Shown here: piece by piece, positions 59,369 through 64,000 of the stretch | Numbering within the stretch: position 1 is the stretch's first letter | How the letters are laid out: every line of letters starts with the position of its first letter | DNA from: Chrysoperla carnea | Taxonomy: Eukaryota > Arthropoda > Insecta > Neuroptera > Chrysopidae | Length of the DNA: 64,000 bases | Reading direction: 5' to 3' | NCBI RefSeq assembly: GCF_905475395.1 | Contig: NC_058339.1 | Location: forward strand, 38,263,172-38,327,171 | Position numbers and translations under genes: made by a program | The notes under the pieces: model-generated | What the model was told of the DNA's origin: nothing | Databases searched by the model: none | Seen by the model: only the letters and a program-made list of their open reading frames with translations

Positions 59369-62300
59369 AAGCATATAATAGTAGGTAGTAATAATATTAT
59401 TAAAAAATTGATTGGACGTTTATTTTTTTCTTTAGTAAATACCCACCCAACTTAATTTTCGAAGCGATCAATTATTGTATAGAACACAGGAATGTCTGAT
59501 TATGGCACTGAATGTGGTCAACAGAAGTCATGCTGGCTTAAACGGCTTCTTTGTATATTTTTTTTATTTAAAGAAACTCGATAAATATTGCCGATATTAT
59601 TTTTGTAAAAAAAAAAAAAACAACTCAAAACCGTGTATTAGACATAGGTAGATATTGCAAATACGTATAAGATATAAAGTGATGTAATGTCACGATTCTG
59701 GCCTTTCCACCATATGCTATCAAAGTATCAAATATCATTTTATTTTTTCTTGTTGTTAATTAAGGATTTCACGATTAACTGATACGTAGGTAAATAAATA
59801 TAATCTGATATCTATAACTATTACAAATTTCTAATTAGCCAAACATCAAAACATCTATGTTATTAATAAGATTAATGATGTTTTGAAAATATAATGATGG
59901 ATGTAGGTATTGGTTACCCATTGAGTAGAAACTACAAAACTTTAAGACAATTTCCGACAATTTTGTTTGAAACGAGATATTGGCCAAAAATCCGATTTCT
60001 TCTGACATTGCTCAATTTTCTAAGATTGCGCGTTAAAAGGGTATTCAACTAGATGCCAAAAGCTTCCTTTTTTAGTATTTTTTGCCTTTGAATAAATTCA
60101 TAAAATCACTTATTTTCAGTTACTTTGAACCCAAAATTTTTGAGATATTTCCTTGAATTTTCATAAATGCGATAACAGGTTTACCCTTTTAATTAAAACG
60201 ACGTAATGTGTGCATTACACGCTCAATCAAGTTGATTTGTATATATTATGTTACAGGAAAAGTTGGCCCTCCAGAAAGAATTGAATCTTCCTAGGTAAAG
60301 TCGACCGCTACTGGTTTTTCCAATAAAAGTTGATTAAAATCGAAATGAGTTGAAATTTGATCCACATGTACTAGTCAGAGTTAACTATAGGTAGGTAAAG
60401 TATACTCTCCCTGTCTTGAGATAGTTAAAGTTGACTTTTTGCAAGGACTACCAGCTAATAAAAACCAATAAGAATAGCAAAACCTTTATTAATAAGTGAA
60501 CATGTAGAGTAGATGATTAGCATGAACAGAATATTATATATCTAAGTTTCTTGAGCTTTTTGCAGCTTTTCAGAGTTTCAGTGGATGAACGTAAACACAC
60601 GGTTAACCATAAAGCCAAAAAAACCCGCAAACCCATGATAATTCGACCTATTAAATGTATGGCCGACCCGTGTATCAGTTAATGAACCCAATCACAGGGA
60701 AAAAACTACTTTTTCCTCAAAAAACTTAGATAATACTGGGTCCCTTTTTGCCCCGTAAAATTTTTTGTGCCAGGCAAAGTATTTTATAACATTTTTATGA
60801 AAAAAAAATCTTGCTTGATCTTGCGCCTTTTCTTTTAAGACTAAGATAAGGATAGAGATTAAGATAGCTTAAGTCAAAAATCAGAAAAAGGAACAAGCAG
60901 TTTTTCGGTGAAAATTTGTAACTTATAATTCCAAAATCACCTTACGTGGAAACCAAAGCAAGCATAGATAAGAAAAAAAGTGGCTAAGAAACAAAAAAAT
61001 TTAAAAAATTGAAGAAGGAAAGGAAATAATTGGGTTAAAAGACGAATACGATGAAGACGAATATGACTAAAAAAAAAATACTCTTTTGAATCAATTTTGA
61101 GCATAAAAATCCCTTTATTAAATTTTGCTCGGAACTTTGGTACTCCACTGTTTATTACCCTAGTTGTATGCAAAACTAGGGTAATAAAAACAATTCTAAG
61201 GAAAAAAAATTACATCAATTGAACGATTTTTGTTATTATTTTTAAAATAATAGAAATATAATAAATGTTTAATACAAAATTTAAAAAAAAAGAGTTATAT
61301 TTCCGTACTTTTGATTGTATGAAAATTGAATGAAACATCCGTTAACAATAATATTTTAGAATGTTGAATTATTTTGTTCAAGCATGCATTTATGACCACA
61401 TAGATCGCACAGAAAAAAAACATAATTATAATGTCAAAAATTGTAAAAAAAACGTTCAATGATTTATTGGAATTACATTTAATAACAATTTTATTTATGC
61501 AAAATTATTATTTATCGTTAATGAAATTTAATTAGTACACAAATTTTTATATTCAAAACCATGTTTTGATTTATTTTTTATCGTAATAAAATTAGTTTTG
61601 AAGTAAAACCAATCTACCAAGGCCAAACCTGCCTAATTTTCATTGTAAGACTTTGGTCCTTAGGCTGTTGGAAAAGATTATTTGATACTCAATAACACCC
61701 GGTTACGAGTTCAAACAAAAATTTGTCTTCGCCAAGTGTAGACGAAACAAAAACATTGTCTCATCTCCAAATATCAGCCAAAGAGCCATGTGATGCCGCT
61801 TCCTAGAGATTAAGTCCACTCACTTGCTTAGAAAAAGTAAAATTCTATTGAATTCAAAATATCATTTCATCAAAACTTTTTCTTTAATCAAACTACATTT
61901 TTAGATAAATTAATGGTAAAATAGGTCTAATTTTAAAACACTACCATTTTCACTCTTCTTTTCTCCTATATTTTGACTCGAATGACTTTTCAAAATATTA
62001 AATGATGTGCCAGTCTGTTTTTGGCAAACATTTCCTAACCATTTTTATTGACTTATATGAAAGAAAACGCTTCACTCTTCAAATATATCCAAAATGCAAC
62101 TGTAAAAAATAAATTTGCGACATAAACAGTCGGTTCACTCGTCATCGTAATTGGAATATACGGTTATTGAAGGACGTTTTGCATAAGATACTGAAAACAT
62201 ATTTATTAATAAATGTAATCTTCCTCAAACAAATTATTAGGATTGCTTTATCCAAATTCTAAAAAATCATCAAAAATCAATTAAGTAAAATGTATCATCC

Positions 62301-63885
62301 TCTAAATCTGTCAAATAAAATCACATGCGTAAGAAATCCACAAAAATTCTTTTTGCCTTTTTTAGTCATTAGGGTCCTTTAAAATTTTTTAATTATAATT
62401 CCTATTTTGTATCTTTCAAGTTGCCCTCCTCTGGCCCATTGGCTGGAGACGCCCCTGAGCCAATTACGCTTCCATCATCAGACTATTCACATTGTTTAAT
62501 TGAATTAAACGTTGGGTGGACATTTTTTAAATATCACTTTAAAATTTTATGTAACCGCAAATAAAATTCCCGAAGGTAAAACTGTATGTAAGTATTAAAA
62601 TAATTGGTCACTCAAAACTAAAGTTAAATTACAAAATCAGTTAGTTACCTACCCACAGCAATAATGGTGCCCTTTTAAGTAGGACAGGAAATAATGGATC
62701 ATAAACTGCATTATTTAAAAATATTTTTTGGTTGAAATAATTTGGTGAACAGCCAATTCATTCATAATTTTATGTACAGACTGGTCCAAGTTATAACAAT
62801 AGGACTTTATTAAATGGTAGGTAATGTTAACATAATGACAAATTCACAATACTCTCATAACAGGCAAAACGTACTGCTCTAGGTTGTTGATCTTTTTGAA
62901 GAAAAAGGATATTTTTTTGAATATTATCAAAGCGGCTGTTAACTTATGATTGTAAATTACGAAAACCAGTGATAGATATGGGTATGGCATCACTCTGTTT
63001 CGAGAAAAAATATCTAGCGTCACTGATTTTATTGTAAATGAAGTAACGATATACAATGCTCCGTACTTGGGCCATTGTGTGCCAAATTTCCAATTTTTCG
63101 CTTTCCCGGATATAAGTGCATTAAGAAATTGCCATTATTTTAATGTTATCCACCATTTGGTGAAGTCCTGTGGTTATAACTAGAACCAGCCTGTATATTC
63201 TTCCTATGATATAATTTGGGCCACTCTGTGTATTCTTCAAAATAGGTATATGATTTAAGTGCTAAATGTTCTTTTTACGTCTTAAGGAGATCCTCTAGCT
63301 GCTGAATGAAGATAAATTACATACTGTTACTGTTTACGAAAAAAGAAGTAAGTGGTGTAAAACTAAGCATTTGAAAATCTCACTTAATCTACGTGGCATT
63401 ACAGAACCATACGCATGACAAGGCTATCTGGGATATACATGGTTATTTTTTGTGATTTACAAAAGCAAACATTACTTAATCTATTTGCATTTAATGTTAC
63501 GTCATCTTTTCTTTTTTATGCGGGCAAAAAGATATTTTCAAAACTCCACTTCAGTGACATCATATTAAAATGATATATCGATTTTTTATTAGAAATCGTA
63601 AGTGTTCTATTGAAAAATGTGTTGAATAACGTCAATATTTATTCAATTGGAACTTACGTTTAGGAAAATATTATGCACAAAAATGATTATTTTTACATGA
63701 AAAATAAATACTTGAGTTATATTTTCCTTTTTTGGCATTGAAAAATTGGATCTAATATTCAATTGCATACAAATGATTCATTATTAAATAATGAAATTAA
63801 AATAAATTATTTATATATATACATATATTTAATTTTATTAAGTATCTATCTTTTTCTCCTCAAAAATGGTTTTCTAAAAGGTTAA
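59369..63885. other. Gene-free AT-rich stretch
   Basis: No gene recognised. A 15-bp perfect hairpin (TTTATTACCCTAGTT at 61151-61165, complement at 61174-61188) lies inside. The frames at 60937 (-) and 62844 (-) have no family features. Confidence 0.5.
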
Positions 63886-64000
63886 TTTAATGAAAATAAA
63901 TGCAATTTCCTCTTCATTGAAAGAAGAGAAAACGTTGGAGAAGAGTTCAGGAAAATTTTCAAAATCATTAGTGACATCTGCGATGAATACGACATAGAAG
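63886..64000 (+). pseudogene. Possible hAT-family transposase fragment, cut by window edge
   Basis: An open frame runs to the window end and encodes FIERRENVGEEFRKIFKII followed by SDICDEYDIE. From memory this resembles the segment before the C-terminal dimerisation region of ZMYM1/DUF4371-type hAT transposases, where a stretch like F..I...I..LC...DVE precedes a conserved PR. There is no start and the right part is missing. It could also be an exon of another gene. A short match of this sort is weak evidence. Confidence 0.3.

Noticed and set aside
62441..62470. Another hAT end (GACGCCCCTG followed by AGCCAATT)
   Set aside because: No matching left end or duplication was found; too short to call.
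1..64000. CRISPR array, operon or prokaryotic gene cluster
   Set aside because: The sequence is clearly intron-bearing eukaryotic DNA; no regularly spaced repeat array was seen.

Overview
The window comes from an AT-rich eukaryotic nuclear genome, almost certainly an insect. It holds spliced genes with GT-AG introns, an insect-type sidekick gene, two serpins and a dense cover of small non-autonomous transposons. The insect order cannot be fixed from the sequence. All three recognisable genes lie on the + strand. All exon borders were read by eye from splice consensus, reading-frame continuity and recall of the protein families; no alignment was run.

Region 1 (1-16150, with 3' UTR beyond) is the 3' part of sidekick (sdk), a homophilic cell-adhesion protein of the immunoglobulin superfamily. 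Twenty-one exons encode about 2109 residues: the end of Ig1, Ig2-Ig6, thirteen fibronectin type III domains, one transmembrane helix and a cytoplasmic tail ending GFSSFV. The signal peptide and the start of Ig1 lie to the left of the window. The most interesting item is an extra open exon at 2814 directly behind Ig4. It could end the protein just after the homophilic Ig1-Ig4 unit, or it could insert an in-frame basic segment with a furin-like RIKR site.

Region 2 (16151-32900) is gene-free: a probable long sdk 3' UTR, then layered repeats. These include a two-copy composite repeat with a 2.35-kb terminal-inverted-repeat transposon inserted in one copy, for which the other copy gives the empty site, and a motif that alternates orientation six times in each copy. 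A dispersed repeat of about 0.5-0.65 kb, tRNA-derived fragments and a Helitron-like 3' end are also present.

Region 3 (33000-36300 and 49880-53370) carries two paralogous secreted serpins of 482 and 490 residues. They share an identically placed first coding intron and a reactive loop containing LIPR, which suggests inhibition of trypsin-like proteases. The 13.6 kb between them is repeats, including a near-perfect 1.3-kb palindrome at 38548-39855.

Region 4 (53370-64000) is repeat-rich: an hAT-type MITE with a perfect target-site duplication, a SINE-like element, a hairpin element, degenerate simple repeats, and at the right edge an open frame resembling part of an hAT-family transposase.
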